From assembly GCA_037892765.1 (NCBI GenBank), contig JBBKBW010000010.1: a DNA stretch of 64,000 nt. One strand, 5' to 3'. The position numbers and the translations under genes were made by a program. Of the stretch, positions 28,101-34,864 are shown piece by piece (positions within the stretch are counted from its first letter, which is position 1; each line of letters starts with the position of its first letter). The notes below the pieces were generated by a model, which saw nothing but the letters and a program-made list of their open reading frames with translations, had not been told where the DNA came from and made no database searches. This DNA comes from Clostridium_AQ sp900552125 (GTDB lineage: Bacteria; Bacillota_I; Bacilli_A; Erysipelotrichales; Erysipelotrichaceae).

Positions 28101-29287
28101 TTAAAGATATTGAAGGCTGGGAACGTACATCAGCTGAAACATTGACTAAGGTATTTAGCGAAAATGGTAAATATTCTGTTGATGTATATGATTTAGCAGG
28201 CAATAAGACAATTGTTAATTTTGAAGTAAAACGTATCGATAAGATTGCGCCAGTTATTATATTACATGGTGTAGAACCAGATGGTACAACAAAAGAAACA
28301 GTTACTTATACTATTACTGAACAAAGCATTTCTAAGATTGTAATTGATGGTGTAGAGTACAATGAAAAGAATGCACCTAAAGAAATATCTGGTGTAGGTA
28401 CACACACAATTAGAGTAATTGATAAGGCAGGTAATGAAGCTAGTGTATCCTTTACTATAGTAGAATCTGTAAAACCTACAGTAACAGTAAAAGATAGTTC
28501 TAAGGGAATTGAAGGTCATTATAGTTATCTTGATCTAAAACTATATGATGCAAGTGGAATCGATTATGTAGTAGTAAATGGTGTAAAGAAAGACTTGGTA
28601 AACAATACATGGTCAGACTTAAATGATGCTAATGTAAACTATGTAGAAGGACACAATGTAGTAGAAGTGTATGATATCTATGGCAATAAGGCAGTATTTG
28701 AATTTGATTATGATACAGTTGCACCAGAAGTAGCAGTAAAAGACAGTTCTAAAGGAACAGATGGTTATTATAGTTACTTAGATTTAAAACTTCATGACAA
28801 TAAAGCTATTGATTATGTAATAGTAAATGGTGTAAAGAAAGACTTGGCAAATGATGCATGGTCAGACTTAAATGATGCTAATGTAAGTTATGTAGAAGGA
28901 CACAATGTAGTAGAAGTGTATGATATCTATGGCAATAAGACAATCTTTGAATTTGATTATGATACAACAGCACCAGTCATCTTTGCTAAAAACATAACTA
29001 TCAAGAAAAATAGTAGTTTTAACCCATTAAATGGTGTAAAAGCCACAGATGATGGTAAAGATATTACATCATCAATCATTGTGGAAGAGAACCATGTAAA
29101 CACAAGAAAAACCGGAAAATATGAAGTAAGATATTCTGTTACTGATCTAGCTGGTAATACAACAGAGAAATCCATTATCGTAACAGTAGAGAGAAAATCC
29201 TGCTGGGAAAACTTTGTGGACATCGTAGAAGATACTATCAAAGTGGTAGACGATATTGTGCATGGAATTTTGGATTGGATATTTTAA
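22091..29287 (+). CDS. Giant modular surface protein (2398 aa)
   Basis: AAGGAGG lies before ATG 22091 inside the regulator gene. Order of parts: signal peptide (1-39, cut near LIHANDD); F5/8-type-C discoidin domain (about 45-196); FIVAR-like helical units; an unnamed domain present three times (about 598-740, 871-1006, 1516-1658), each with FT/FSV-type strands and an N-x-G-x-x-P-I/L turn; a right-handed beta-helix of NGGSI/T repeats (about 1010-1253); Ig-like domains with DLAGN motifs (1660-2130); two 83-residue repeats (2131-2296); and a DUF5011-like Ig domain. It ends in the short amphipathic segment VDIVEDTIKVVDDIVHG with no LPxTG. A glycan-binding adhesin is likely. How it is held at the cell is unknown. 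Confidence 0.88.
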   Translation: MKGKTKRVIRSIGKKILAICTSAVLAFTTVMSTMPTLIHANDDEVKIARDEVSNITVKSIADFDQNSSIDYLMDNDVDTFMDSNYNNHNNENLQWYQFELNEEVNVSRVRIHPRKGIDYGRPNSYKIYAGTDADNLGLITEGSIDPTVEDWTDIAFEPVTARFVKVELTTLENNFNEHHVITAAEVELYKTEIDTEPSVEEVYVTEGYQDADGYVYLKLNGKPEKITSVGFVITEIDGEYYAVSNKPLSALTYDDICLAGSTDKRIWSYFYVNEDGTVDVCSEYNLQDPTIYVKVGDEIVNINTKEDYSITIPETFTDVPYVHVESVDISEVTVRHAIPSEDVLDIEVTGNHQSVDIPLINKSAQEPKSGLFALSFHYASNGSKYFEVTVNYDDSCVEARTTLDNTIKEAEALNETDYTAKSWKTLQDAVTAGKEVADNNIATKEVFTNATETIDFAIQNLVEEVKVDKTELNKLIEQCQEFKSDQETFEILENTLKEAIGINDSTTATQEEVDNIVIKLEAHYYLVKVAELNSEYDYDTFDYSSYKTETVTPVIRMLGITRNRTNVNYSENAENKGQMKGWYEEYQKAIKGLQKATDTDKFIGFNPESDSSSEYQGNFSIISEENVEGKIKITVRFDNDGQHPIYGESRPNANGETDYKGFSSSDMAKLKATVYVWNENFGFVSSSGFDEYQKLDGENNYSDGFIATKVIDNDKAKYITLRYYKDSFDDTQSPWYYKLNEAVDSSKLQALYDKYKDYKSDSAWYEQKFIDKLEKAKNVLDNPNATQKEIDTAYNDLDKAYWLCEFGEVQKKFKFKNNNFDYSSYTTESIIPLYKVYEDTNNYNWNTDIELIKEAITNFKEAEKNLVQTSEVNIMRGLTEDGINIDNRGTFTVEQTDVFKENGVTKVKLHVEYYNTGIDPITGEDEGKFSTSDMRTYAENLNYRYKTISGARGTKPILDEDVVYLDDKTSYLDGFQCDVVVESGIYSFYSTENSNTIATVGEFYTSIEAPDDGTIIISDNGNDETGTGTAESPVASLKKALELVEDGGTISLASDITLDKTEITINKDITINGNGYSFIRPSDMINATTNMVNVEKAEVSFENITLDAKAMCKAVLNVKNGAVVTLGKDVIITGITKNSAPIVMVDNASLNINGGSITKASGNGLKLVNNATVELIEGSITNNKLAGVWVTDGSTFTMNGGTISNNRTGVSHDAGSSSKVYLNAGVISENTNELDVDLIADGNSYIEVKKGVVQGNLNVLNRTQHLVLTEDYKDIRLGRGNEEKFDTYVKAIKDINASIEIPSGLKNLMYRIQPSTSEVKLSVSKHNSVEDEKIFVFYVPVTANGDVDTTREIIMKENVTLTDDYIDISSDKLVENTAYVLLVGNNQVDTSKLQTLVDAVDDYERNTGIHNNEFKPAFEKAQEILSNQNSATQEEVDNAYAALDKAYARCQIQDYILDYYNRPYEKYADYTTDSALALYQTLGSAQSILDENTLTTDELKAYIKDLDDKKAALVKVEEGVVKVEKGINKEAVDNKNNVGYFTVTEEANGDKVILHGEYHNDGINHLTNEKLGALDLSKITNYRIFIENIYYDDEENGNHNSTRYVKAEEFKPLNGETDFTKGFQFDYETDPGNITFELRQIKPTSKSLVYSIGTYLTDVDKNAPEVLSIKKLDDGTIRVEFNEPVEMEDTNWKKSDKSGEKDGSVWIGTLTKDKFYEVAAKDLAGNSMTFTVDHKAPVVNSISYSETELTNKDVKVTINFDEYISVADTQLNSGWKYDVNHLKATKTFSENTTEDVTFIDKTGNKVTVKVEVNNIDKEAPTANIISPNPDGTIRVKFSEPVIIDDENWEMLEDNYEEDGVLWVGTLTENKIYQVEARDFAGNKVIFDVDHEAPVADVKYETLPETGEVKVTINFADEAVYLTSSTQNPGWNEEVMGHTFTKVFNENTVEIVNFHDTMDNKTNVEVRVDSFDKDAPKVEVTYSNDNGNQVTKDDVTVTLTANEAIKDIEGWERTSAETLTKVFSENGKYSVDVYDLAGNKTIVNFEVKRIDKIAPVIILHGVEPDGTTKETVTYTITEQSISKIVIDGVEYNEKNAPKEISGVGTHTIRVIDKAGNEASVSFTIVESVKPTVTVKDSSKGIEGHYSYLDLKLYDASGIDYVVVNGVKKDLVNNTWSDLNDANVNYVEGHNVVEVYDIYGNKAVFEFDYDTVAPEVAVKDSSKGTDGYYSYLDLKLHDNKAIDYVIVNGVKKDLANDAWSDLNDANVSYVEGHNVVEVYDIYGNKTIFEFDYDTTAPVIFAKNITIKKNSSFNPLNGVKATDDGKDITSSIIVEENHVNTRKTGKYEVRYSVTDLAGNTTEKSIIVTVERKSCWENFVDIVEDTIKVVDDIVHGILDWIF
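28481..28978 (+). repeat. Two tandem 249-bp repeats (83 residues each) in the giant adhesin
   Basis: Units at 28481-28729 and 28730-28978. They share long identical stretches, such as the codons for GHNVVEVYDIYGNK and VNGVKKDL, and differ at scattered bases. This is a recent duplication and a site for further copy-number change. Confidence 0.85.
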
Positions 29288-29319
29288 AGAATCTAAAATT
29301 AAATAGTTCTATGTAATGA

Positions 29320-29362
29320 TAAAAGTCGTATCTATGGCTCCCAACATATGATACGACTTTTA
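29320..29362. terminator. Bidirectional terminator
   Basis: AAAAGTCGTATC (29321-29332) pairs exactly with GATACGACTTTT (29350-29361). It ends the adhesin transcript. Confidence 0.85.
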
Positions 29363-29376
29363 GTATTGCGTTTTGA

Positions 29377-29418
29377 ATATTGAATAAAGCAGAATATATG
29401 CTATACTTTATTCAATAT
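29377..29418 (+). promoter_or_regulatory. Promoter inside a perfect 13-bp inverted repeat
   Basis: ATATTGAATAAAG (29377-29389) and CTTTATTCAATAT (29406-29418) are perfect arms. TTGAAT (29380-29385), 16 bases, TATACT (29402-29407) with an extended TGC before it gives a promoter within them. The arms would suit a dimeric repressor. Confidence 0.5.
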
Positions 29419-29438
29419 ATACGATGGGAGGAATTGAT

Positions 29439-29504
29439 ATGATATTAAAACATTTGAATACATCAGGATTGATTTCTTCTTTTGTCCGGACTGCAGCTAG
29501 GTAG
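29439..29504 (+). CDS. Possible 21-residue leader peptide
   Basis: GGGAGG precedes ATG 29439 by 7 bases, followed by 21 sense codons and TAG. The peptide begins MILKHLNTSG and ends SSFVRTAAR. It sits between a promoter within an inverted repeat and a hairpin that covers the ribosome site of the nuclease gene at 29577. This order is that of translational attenuators with leader peptides. I know no matching peptide, and chance is possible for so short an ORF. Confidence 0.35.
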   Translation: MILKHLNTSGLISSFVRTAAR

Positions 29505-29526
29505 ATACTATAAACAAGTAAATAAA

Positions 29527-29575
29527 GCACCACCTTCTTTCAGAATGAATTAAATCTGATAGAAAGGGTGGTGTT
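29527..29575 (+). promoter_or_regulatory. Hairpin covering the ribosome site of the Rpn-like gene
   Basis: CACCACCTTCTTTC (29528-29541) is complementary to GAAAGGGTGGTG (29562-29573), with two extra bases on the left arm. The right arm contains the AAAGGG ribosome site of the gene starting at 29577, so the fold would hinder its translation. Confidence 0.5.
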
Positions 29576-29576
29576 T

Positions 29577-30584
29577 ATGGAGCAGAATGATATCTCAGTT
29601 TTAATCAAAACAAATGCTGATGAAGCATATGATCGACTATCTAAGAAATTCATAAGTATTAGGGCAATTCTGGTGCAGATTTTAAAGAATTGCACAATAG
29701 AATTTAATGATATAACATTAAGTGATATATCAAGTTATATTCATGAAAGATATTTGGATTCTAATGGAAAGAATATTCTTAGTGGAAATACAGAAGATGA
29801 GACGATACCAGGAGCTAAAATAATCTATGATGTTTTATTTGAGGCAAGGGTTCCAGGAAAAGAAGATGAGACAATCATCGTGAATGTGGAACTACAGGGA
29901 ACAGACCAGAAATCGTATGTATTACTGAGAAGAGCTATTTATTATGCAGTAAGATTGTTAGATAGACAGAAGAATTCCAGCGAAGGATTTCAAAATTCAG
30001 AATTTAATAAACTGAAGAAAGTGTATAGTATATGGATATGTATGAATCATACAAATGAAAAGAACAATACCATAAAATACTACACGATAACGGAAAAAGG
30101 AAATGGAAAATATAAAAGTCCAAAAGAAGACTACGATCTAATGAGTGTTGTCATGATTTATGTAAATAAAAAATATGATTATGATGAGGATGATCGAAGC
30201 TTGGATAGGCTATTGCATATCATACTAGGAAAAGATTTGAATGCACAGCAAAAGAAAGAGTATTTGGAGAAGGATTATGGTATACTTATATCAGAGGAAG
30301 AAGAAAAGGAGGTAGAAGAGATGTGTGATTTAAGCTTGGGTCTACGTATGGAAGCCATGCAGGAAGGTCTGGTCAAAGGGAAACTAGAAGGTTTAGCTGA
30401 AGGGAAAATTGAAGGCAAATTAGAAGGAATAGCTGAAGGAAAAATTGAAGGAAGATTAGAAAGTACAATTCTTCATGTTAAAAATTTGATGAAAAAGATA
30501 CCTAATATAAGCATGCAGGAAGCAATGGACATCTTGGAAATAGAAGAAAACCTTCGAGATCAAGTGGAAGAAGCATTACAATAA
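29577..30584 (+). CDS. Rpn-family PD-(D/E)XK nuclease/putative transposase
   Basis: ATG 29577 lies 8 bases after AAAGGG. The nuclease core is seen as IIYDVLFEAR and IIVNVELQGTDQ (about 84-110), giving the Asp and Glu-x-Gln of PD-(D/E)XK enzymes. RRAIYYAVRLLDRQ, a region like YSIWICMNHTN, and the typical tail of repeated Glu-Gly segments (GKLEGLAEGKIEGKLEGIAE) ending in a short helix follow. At 335 residues it fits the Rpn/PDDEXK_2 group, known for promoting recombination and usually listed as transposase-like. It stands alone between two hairpins; no transposon ends are seen. Confidence 0.85.
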   Translation: MEQNDISVLIKTNADEAYDRLSKKFISIRAILVQILKNCTIEFNDITLSDISSYIHERYLDSNGKNILSGNTEDETIPGAKIIYDVLFEARVPGKEDETIIVNVELQGTDQKSYVLLRRAIYYAVRLLDRQKNSSEGFQNSEFNKLKKVYSIWICMNHTNEKNNTIKYYTITEKGNGKYKSPKEDYDLMSVVMIYVNKKYDYDEDDRSLDRLLHIILGKDLNAQQKKEYLEKDYGILISEEEEKEVEEMCDLSLGLRMEAMQEGLVKGKLEGLAEGKIEGKLEGIAEGKIEGRLESTILHVKNLMKKIPNISMQEAMDILEIEENLRDQVEEALQ

Positions 30585-30593
30585 TAGTTTATT

Positions 30594-30625
30594 TAGGCGG
30601 TCTGTTAAGGCTGCCTTTTTTTTAA
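30594..30625 (+). terminator. Rho-independent terminator
   Basis: AGGCGG with CTGCCT (one G-T pair) and an 8-T tract, directly behind the Rpn-like gene. Confidence 0.75.
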
Positions 30626-30717
30626 ATATATAAAGATTTTATAGTTAGAGGTTAATACTTAGTCTGTTTCTAAGCGTAGGTATATTAATAAAAATGACAA
30701 TATGATATAATACCGAC

Positions 30718-31761
30718 ATGAAAAGAGAACATAGTATAGAAAAATTTAGAGAACAATTATTAAATTGGTATGATGAAAATAGAAGAATATTACCTTGGAG
30801 AGAAGACGCAACTCCGTATCGTGTCTGGGTAAGTGAAATTATGCTACAACAGACAAGGGTAGAAGCTGTAAAACCTTACTTTGAACGTTTTGTGAAAGAA
30901 CTTCCAACCTTACAAGATCTGTCTGTCGCAAGTGAGGATACTTTATTCAAGTTATGGGAAGGGCTAGGGTATTATAATCGAGTAATGAATATGAAAAAAT
31001 GCGCAATAGAATGTGTGGAAAAGCATGGAGGGAATCTTCCGAGTACTTATGATGAATTAATTCAGCTTCCAGGCATTGGTGCTTATACAGCAGGAGCGAT
31101 TGCTTCTATTGCGTATAAACAAAAAGTACCTGCAGTAGATGGAAATGTTCTTCGTGTATTTAGTCGCGTTTTGATTAGTGAAGATGATATATTAAAAGAA
31201 AGTACAAAACGTAAATTTCAGAAAATTATTATGGAGTATCTCCCAGAAGATCGAAGTGATGCCTTTAATCAGGCGTTAATGGAAATAGGCGCATTAATTT
31301 GTGTACCAAATGCAGCACCTCGCTGTAATATATGTCCTGTCGCAAGTGAGTGTATGGGATATCAAAGCGGTGATGCTCATCGTCTTCCTAATAAAGCGGT
31401 GAAAAAAGCAAGAAAAATAGATAAGAAAACAGTTTTAGTTATCACATATCAGAATCAGGTTCATTTATGTCAGAGAGAAGAGAAAGGTTTATTAGCTGGT
31501 TTATATGAATTTGATGTTTATGAGGGATATTTGACAAAAAATCAAATTAGGGATCAATTCAAAGGAAATATAAAACGTATGACAGCTTTGGAAGATACGA
31601 AACATATATTTTCCCATGTGGAATGGCATATGAAAGGATATCTGATTGAATTAAATGATAAAACTATCGATGGTATCTGGTGTACAAAAAAAGAGATAGA
31701 AGAAACATATGCGATACCTACTGCATATAAAGTGTATAAGAAAGCATGGTTAGAGTGGTGA
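30718..31761 (+). CDS. mutY: A/G-specific adenine glycosylase
   Basis: MutY removes adenine mispaired with 8-oxoguanine. Visible are the early EIMLQQTRVEAV with catalytic Glu, the helix-hairpin-helix LPGIGAYTAGAIASIA, AVDGNVLRVFSR with the catalytic Asp, and the Fe-S loop CVPNAAPRCNICPVASEC. The loop has 7 residues between the first two Cys rather than the 6 of Nth. A NUDIX-like C-terminal domain (VLVITYQNQVHLCQREEKGL, FSHVEWHMKGYLIEL) checks the opposite 8-oxoG. The length of 347 residues is normal. A NUDIX hydrolase gene follows after 4 bases, so an oxidised-nucleotide repair pair is likely. Confidence 0.96.
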   Translation: MKREHSIEKFREQLLNWYDENRRILPWREDATPYRVWVSEIMLQQTRVEAVKPYFERFVKELPTLQDLSVASEDTLFKLWEGLGYYNRVMNMKKCAIECVEKHGGNLPSTYDELIQLPGIGAYTAGAIASIAYKQKVPAVDGNVLRVFSRVLISEDDILKESTKRKFQKIIMEYLPEDRSDAFNQALMEIGALICVPNAAPRCNICPVASECMGYQSGDAHRLPNKAVKKARKIDKKTVLVITYQNQVHLCQREEKGLLAGLYEFDVYEGYLTKNQIRDQFKGNIKRMTALEDTKHIFSHVEWHMKGYLIELNDKTIDGIWCTKKEIEETYAIPTAYKVYKKAWLEW

Positions 31762-31765
31762 AAAA

Positions 31766-32356
31766 ATGAATTTATATGAAGAATTAAAATCCTATGTACC
31801 TTACAATGAACAGGAAGCAGGGGATTTGAAGGTTATGATGAAATATTTAGAATCATTTGATGATGTGTATACAAGAGATAATGTATTTGGACACATTACT
31901 GCTAGTCCGTGGGTCATAAATGAAGATGCATCAAAAGTATTGATGATTTATCATAATATCTATGATTCATGGGGATGGTGTGGAGGCCATGCGGATGGAG
32001 ATAAAGATCTGATCCATGTAGCTTTAAAGGAAGGAATGGAAGAAACAGGTGTAACACAGCTATCTTTGCTGGATTCGCATATTCTTGCGATTGATATCCT
32101 TCCTGTACCGCCTCATGTAAAACATGGAAAATTTGTATCTTCTCATGTACATTTAAACGTAACTTATCTTTGTAAAGCAAGTGAATCAGAAACCTTGCAT
32201 ATAAAACCTGATGAAAATAGCGGTGTTGCCTGGATCGCAATAAATGATATACCAGCTAAAGTGACAGAAGTGGATATGAAAGTTGTTTATCAGAAATTAA
32301 TGGAAAAAACATATCTTTTTCTACATAAAAAAAAACATGAACTTTATATGAGTTAG
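31766..32356 (+). CDS. NUDIX hydrolase
   Basis: The NUDIX box reads GGHADGDKDLIHVALKEGME followed by ETGV, with Asp in place of the usual Glu at the early acidic position and the later Glu residues kept. Before it, ASKVLMIYHNIYDSWGWCG forms the entry strands. The protein of 196 residues has an extra N-terminal helical part (YEELKSYVPYNEQEAGDLK) found in a Firmicutes subgroup. It starts 4 bases after mutY and is probably translated with it. The substrate is unknown; the mutY link suggests, without proving, an oxidised nucleotide. Confidence 0.88.
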   Translation: MNLYEELKSYVPYNEQEAGDLKVMMKYLESFDDVYTRDNVFGHITASPWVINEDASKVLMIYHNIYDSWGWCGGHADGDKDLIHVALKEGMEETGVTQLSLLDSHILAIDILPVPPHVKHGKFVSSHVHLNVTYLCKASESETLHIKPDENSGVAWIAINDIPAKVTEVDMKVVYQKLMEKTYLFLHKKKHELYMS

Positions 32357-32360
32357 GCAA

Positions 32361-32410
32361 AAAAAACACACATTCTATACGACTTTGTCATATGGTATAG
32401 AGAATGTGGG
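32361..32410. promoter_or_regulatory. Long inverted repeat before the aspartokinase gene
   Basis: CACATTCTATAC pairs with GTATAGAGAATGTG (two unpaired bases). The right arm runs into the GTGGGG ribosome site. Read on the minus strand it ends in an 8-T run, so it could also terminate antisense transcripts. Confidence 0.5.
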
Positions 32411-32419
32411 GTTATGCAT

Positions 32420-33142
32420 ATGAATATGAAAGTAATGAAATTTGGTGGTACTTCCTTGCGTAATGAAACGACAAGAAAATATGTGTATCGCCATATACTA
32501 GAATACAGTAAAACGCATAAAGTCATCGTTGTTGTATCTGCTATGGGCAGATATCCTGATAAGTATGCAACAGATACTCTGCTTTCTATGGGAAATGAGG
32601 CTCTCACTCGAGAAGAAAAGGCAAGACTTGTTTCCTTAGGAGAGCAGCTTTCGGCTATTCAAGTATGTTCGGAATTATTAGAGATGGGGCTGCGTACCTA
32701 TGCGCCTTCTTTTTTCGATTGCGGGATACTGAGTGATGAAAATTATGAATATGCTAATGTCTTAAAACTGGATCATACGATACTGAAAAAGAAACTAAAT
32801 GATTATGATATTTTAGTCGTTACCGGATTTATTGGAGTTTCACCAAAAGGCTATGTCACAACATTGGGAAGAGGGGGAAGTGATTATAGCGCTGTTTTAT
32901 TTGCGGATATGATGGATTTAAAGGAAGTGGATATCTATACTGATGTGGATGGTGTTTACGACAACGATCCAAAGCTGAATTCTTATGCGATCAAATATGA
33001 TAAACTAACTTATGATGAAATGCTGAATATGAAATCTCGTGTTCTTCATGATCGTTGTATAAATTATGCGAAAAAACATCATATACGTATAAATTTAAAG
33101 GGGACATTTTCCACGAGTCTAGGAACAGTGATTGAAGATTAA
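32420..33142 (+). CDS. Aspartate kinase, catalytic domain only
   Basis: The amino-acid-kinase core is complete: KVMKFGGTSL at the start, VIVVVSAMG, FFDCGILSD, VVTGFIGVSPKG, TTLGRGGSDYSAVLFADMM and DIYTDVDGVYDNDPK. The protein ends at about 240 residues, while usual aspartokinases have 400 or more because of two C-terminal ACT domains. These are absent, so feedback control by lysine or threonine through ACT domains cannot occur. The start could be ATG 32414, 32420 or 32426; the spacing from GTGGGG favours 32420. No lysine or threonine genes are near. A role in a dipicolinate or cell-wall pathway is possible but not shown. Confidence 0.82.
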   Translation: MNMKVMKFGGTSLRNETTRKYVYRHILEYSKTHKVIVVVSAMGRYPDKYATDTLLSMGNEALTREEKARLVSLGEQLSAIQVCSELLEMGLRTYAPSFFDCGILSDENYEYANVLKLDHTILKKKLNDYDILVVTGFIGVSPKGYVTTLGRGGSDYSAVLFADMMDLKEVDIYTDVDGVYDNDPKLNSYAIKYDKLTYDEMLNMKSRVLHDRCINYAKKHHIRINLKGTFSTSLGTVIED

Positions 33143-33221
33143 TTCTTACCATTTTCTGAAGTCTAGGCTAAGTATGGAATGTTTAGTTTGTTTATGATAC
33201 AATATTTCTGAGGTGATCAAC

Positions 33222-33413
33222 TTGAAGAATATTATTTTGATCAAACATCTTGATGACGTAGAAAAAGTTAAAAAGATAGAAGCAGCTTTAGCAGAAACAA
33301 GAGTAGATTATCAGGTGAATTTAGAAAAACAATGTGTTATTATCGAAGGCAATTCCGATATGGTTTCGGTTGCGAGAAAAGTAATTAATGATTTAGGTTT
33401 TCAAATTATTTAG
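33222..33413 (+). CDS. Small HMA-like fold protein without metal Cys (63 aa)
   Basis: TTG 33222 is preferred since GAGGTG (33210-33215) lies 6 bases before it. The strand-helix-strand-strand-helix-strand pattern (IILIKHLDDVEKVKKIEAAL, VDYQVNLEKQCVIIEG, VARKVINDLGFQII) matches heavy-metal-associated domains. The metal motif CxxC is replaced by DDVEKV, so copper or zinc binding is unlikely. No metal transporter is near. Function unknown. It is followed at once by a terminator, so it is probably a single-gene transcript or the end of the aspartokinase one. Confidence 0.65.
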   Translation: MKNIILIKHLDDVEKVKKIEAALAETRVDYQVNLEKQCVIIEGNSDMVSVARKVINDLGFQII

Positions 33414-33431
33414 ATAAGCATATCTCTTTTT

Positions 33432-33456
33432 CGACTCTTTTTAAGAGTCTTTTTAT
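33432..33456 (+). terminator. Rho-independent terminator
   Basis: GACTC and GAGTC around a T-rich loop, followed by T5. Confidence 0.7.
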
Positions 33457-33478
33457 ATGAATGATGGAGTGGATTTAT

Positions 33479-33913
33479 ATGATTACGATTAAAACGAAAG
33501 ATAATATAAAGGATTGGCGTTTTGTTCGAGAAGAAGTCTTTATGAAAGAACAAGGATTTCAGAATGAGTTTGATAATATTGATGATTATGCGATTCATAT
33601 TACACTTTATGTAAATGATAAGATTGCAGGCTGTGCAAGATGTTTTCCTCAAGGTAATAATAGTGATTGCTGGGTGTTGGGAAGAATTGCGATATTACCT
33701 CAATATCGTCATCAAAAACTTGGGGGAGTGTTATTAAAGGAATTAGAGAATGAGGTTAAAAAGCATCAGGGTACACACTGTATATTAGATGCACAGTGTC
33801 GCGTAAAAGCTTTTTATGAATGTTATGGATATGAAGTGTGTGGAGAAATTCACATGGATGAGCATGTACCACATATTCAGATGCAAAAAAAGCTGAATAT
33901 GGGCAAACTATAA
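33479..33913 (+). CDS. GNAT acetyltransferase, ElaA-like
   Basis: ATG 33479 is placed 9 bases after GGAG. The 144-residue protein reads VREEVFMKEQGF at the start, then LGRIAILPQYRHQKLGGVLL (acetyl-CoA loop, here RHQKLG), ILDAQCRVKAFYECYGYEVC and GEIHMDEHVPHIQMQK, the end motif of the ElaA group. The substrate is not known for this group. It stands alone before the rex promoter. An upstream in-frame ATG at 33461 has no ribosome site. Confidence 0.85.
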   Translation: MITIKTKDNIKDWRFVREEVFMKEQGFQNEFDNIDDYAIHITLYVNDKIAGCARCFPQGNNSDCWVLGRIAILPQYRHQKLGGVLLKELENEVKKHQGTHCILDAQCRVKAFYECYGYEVCGEIHMDEHVPHIQMQKKLNMGKL

Positions 33914-33949
33914 ATATATATGATAGAAAGAGCTATATATGATATTTTA

Positions 33950-33978
33950 TTCACAAAGTAAAGAAAATATGGTATACT
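33950..33978 (+). promoter_or_regulatory. Promoter of rex
   Basis: TTCACA (33950-33955), 17 bases, TATACT (33973-33978). TTCACAA is also a half-site of the known Rex operator (TTGTGAA-N4-TTCACAA), but the other half is poorly matched. Confidence 0.65.
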
Positions 33979-33996
33979 AAGCAGTAGGTGATAAAC

Positions 33997-34626
33997 ATGA
34001 CAGAAAAAAATGTACCAAAGGCAACGCTTCAGCGATATCCTGTTTACCTGAAAGCATTGCGTAAGTTAAAAAGCTCAGGAGTAGAAAGAATTATGTCAAA
34101 AGAATTGGCGAGTGTTGTAAACATTGAACCAACTACAATTCGTCGTGATTTTTCTTTTCTAGGAAATCTTGGGAAACAGGGTTATGGTTATGATGTAAAT
34201 CGTTTAATAGAAATTTTTAATCAGCAGTTAGGCATGGATTTTGATGAAAAAATTATTTTAGTTGGTGCTGGTAATATGGGACGTGCATTAATGAAGTATA
34301 ATAAGTGGGACTATGTTGTCGGTGAAATTGAATGTGCGTTTGATATTAATCCAGATCGTCAGGGTGTACGTTTTGGTATTCCTGTTTATGATATTAAAGA
34401 TTTAGAGGAAAAAGTACCGGAAGGCTGTCGTATCGCAATTTTGGCGATAAGTGAAAATATTCAGCAGACAGTAGATCGTCTGATTGCCTGTGGTATTACA
34501 GGATTAGTAGATTTTACCCATGAACACATACAAATTCCAAAAGGGGTTGTATTAAAGAGCGTTGATGTGGTATCATCTATACAGGAGTTAGTCTTCGAGA
34601 CAAACAATTTAAATGTAGAGCGATGA
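33997..34626 (+). CDS. rex: Redox-sensing transcriptional repressor Rex
   Basis: Rex senses the NADH/NAD+ ratio and represses fermentation and respiration genes. ATG 33997 follows TAGGTG by 6 bases. The 209-residue protein has the winged helix (ATLQRYPVYLKALRKL, SKELASVVNIEPTTIRRDFS, GNLGKQGYGYDV) and the Rossmann part (KIILVGAGNMGRALMKY, AFDINPDRQG, ILAISENIQQ, GITGLVDFTHEHI) in standard order and length. It stands before the asnS T-box; read-through from rex is possible because no terminator is seen directly after its stop. Confidence 0.97.
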   Translation: MTEKNVPKATLQRYPVYLKALRKLKSSGVERIMSKELASVVNIEPTTIRRDFSFLGNLGKQGYGYDVNRLIEIFNQQLGMDFDEKIILVGAGNMGRALMKYNKWDYVVGEIECAFDINPDRQGVRFGIPVYDIKDLEEKVPEGCRIAILAISENIQQTVDRLIACGITGLVDFTHEHIQIPKGVVLKSVDVVSSIQELVFETNNLNVER

Positions 34627-34639
34627 AACAGAACAAAAT

Positions 34640-34843
34640 ATACAACGTGCAAAAGCGAGTGCAGGATGGTGAAAGCTGCATGCAGACGAGTATATATTTG
34701 AACAGCTGTGGAGCTGAACCGGAGAAAGCTAGTAGACGGTTCCGTGTGGGAGCGATATATCCCATAAAGATGCTTATACTTGAAGTATGAGAATCAGGAT
34801 GGCACCGCGTATCATTACGTTCCTGAATAGGGACGTTTTTTTT
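34640..34843 (+). promoter_or_regulatory. T-box riboswitch (tRNA-Asn) controlling asnS
   Basis: The leader has GCGAGTGCAGGATGGTGAAA (stem I start), a candidate specifier AAC at 34717-34719 in GAGCTGAACCGGAGA, the invariant T-box GATGGCACCGCG (34798-34809) and a terminator ACGTTCC with GGGACGT plus T8 (34817-34843). AAC is an Asn codon, matching the downstream gene. Uncharged tRNA-Asn would pair and stabilise the antiterminator. No separate promoter was clear after rex. Confidence 0.92.
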
Positions 34844-34864
34844 ATACATGAAGGAGGAAATGAT

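Noticed and set aside
33410..33652. 80-residue minus-strand open frame opposite the ElaA-like gene
   Set aside because: No ribosome site and antisense to a clear GNAT gene.
33939..33956. Rex auto-operator at the rex promoter
   Set aside because: Only one half (TTCACAA) matches; the other half agrees at about 3 of 7 bases, so I do not claim it.
34787..34864. Longer start for AsnRS
   Set aside because: It falls inside the T-box and terminator; AAGGAGG marks ATG 34865.
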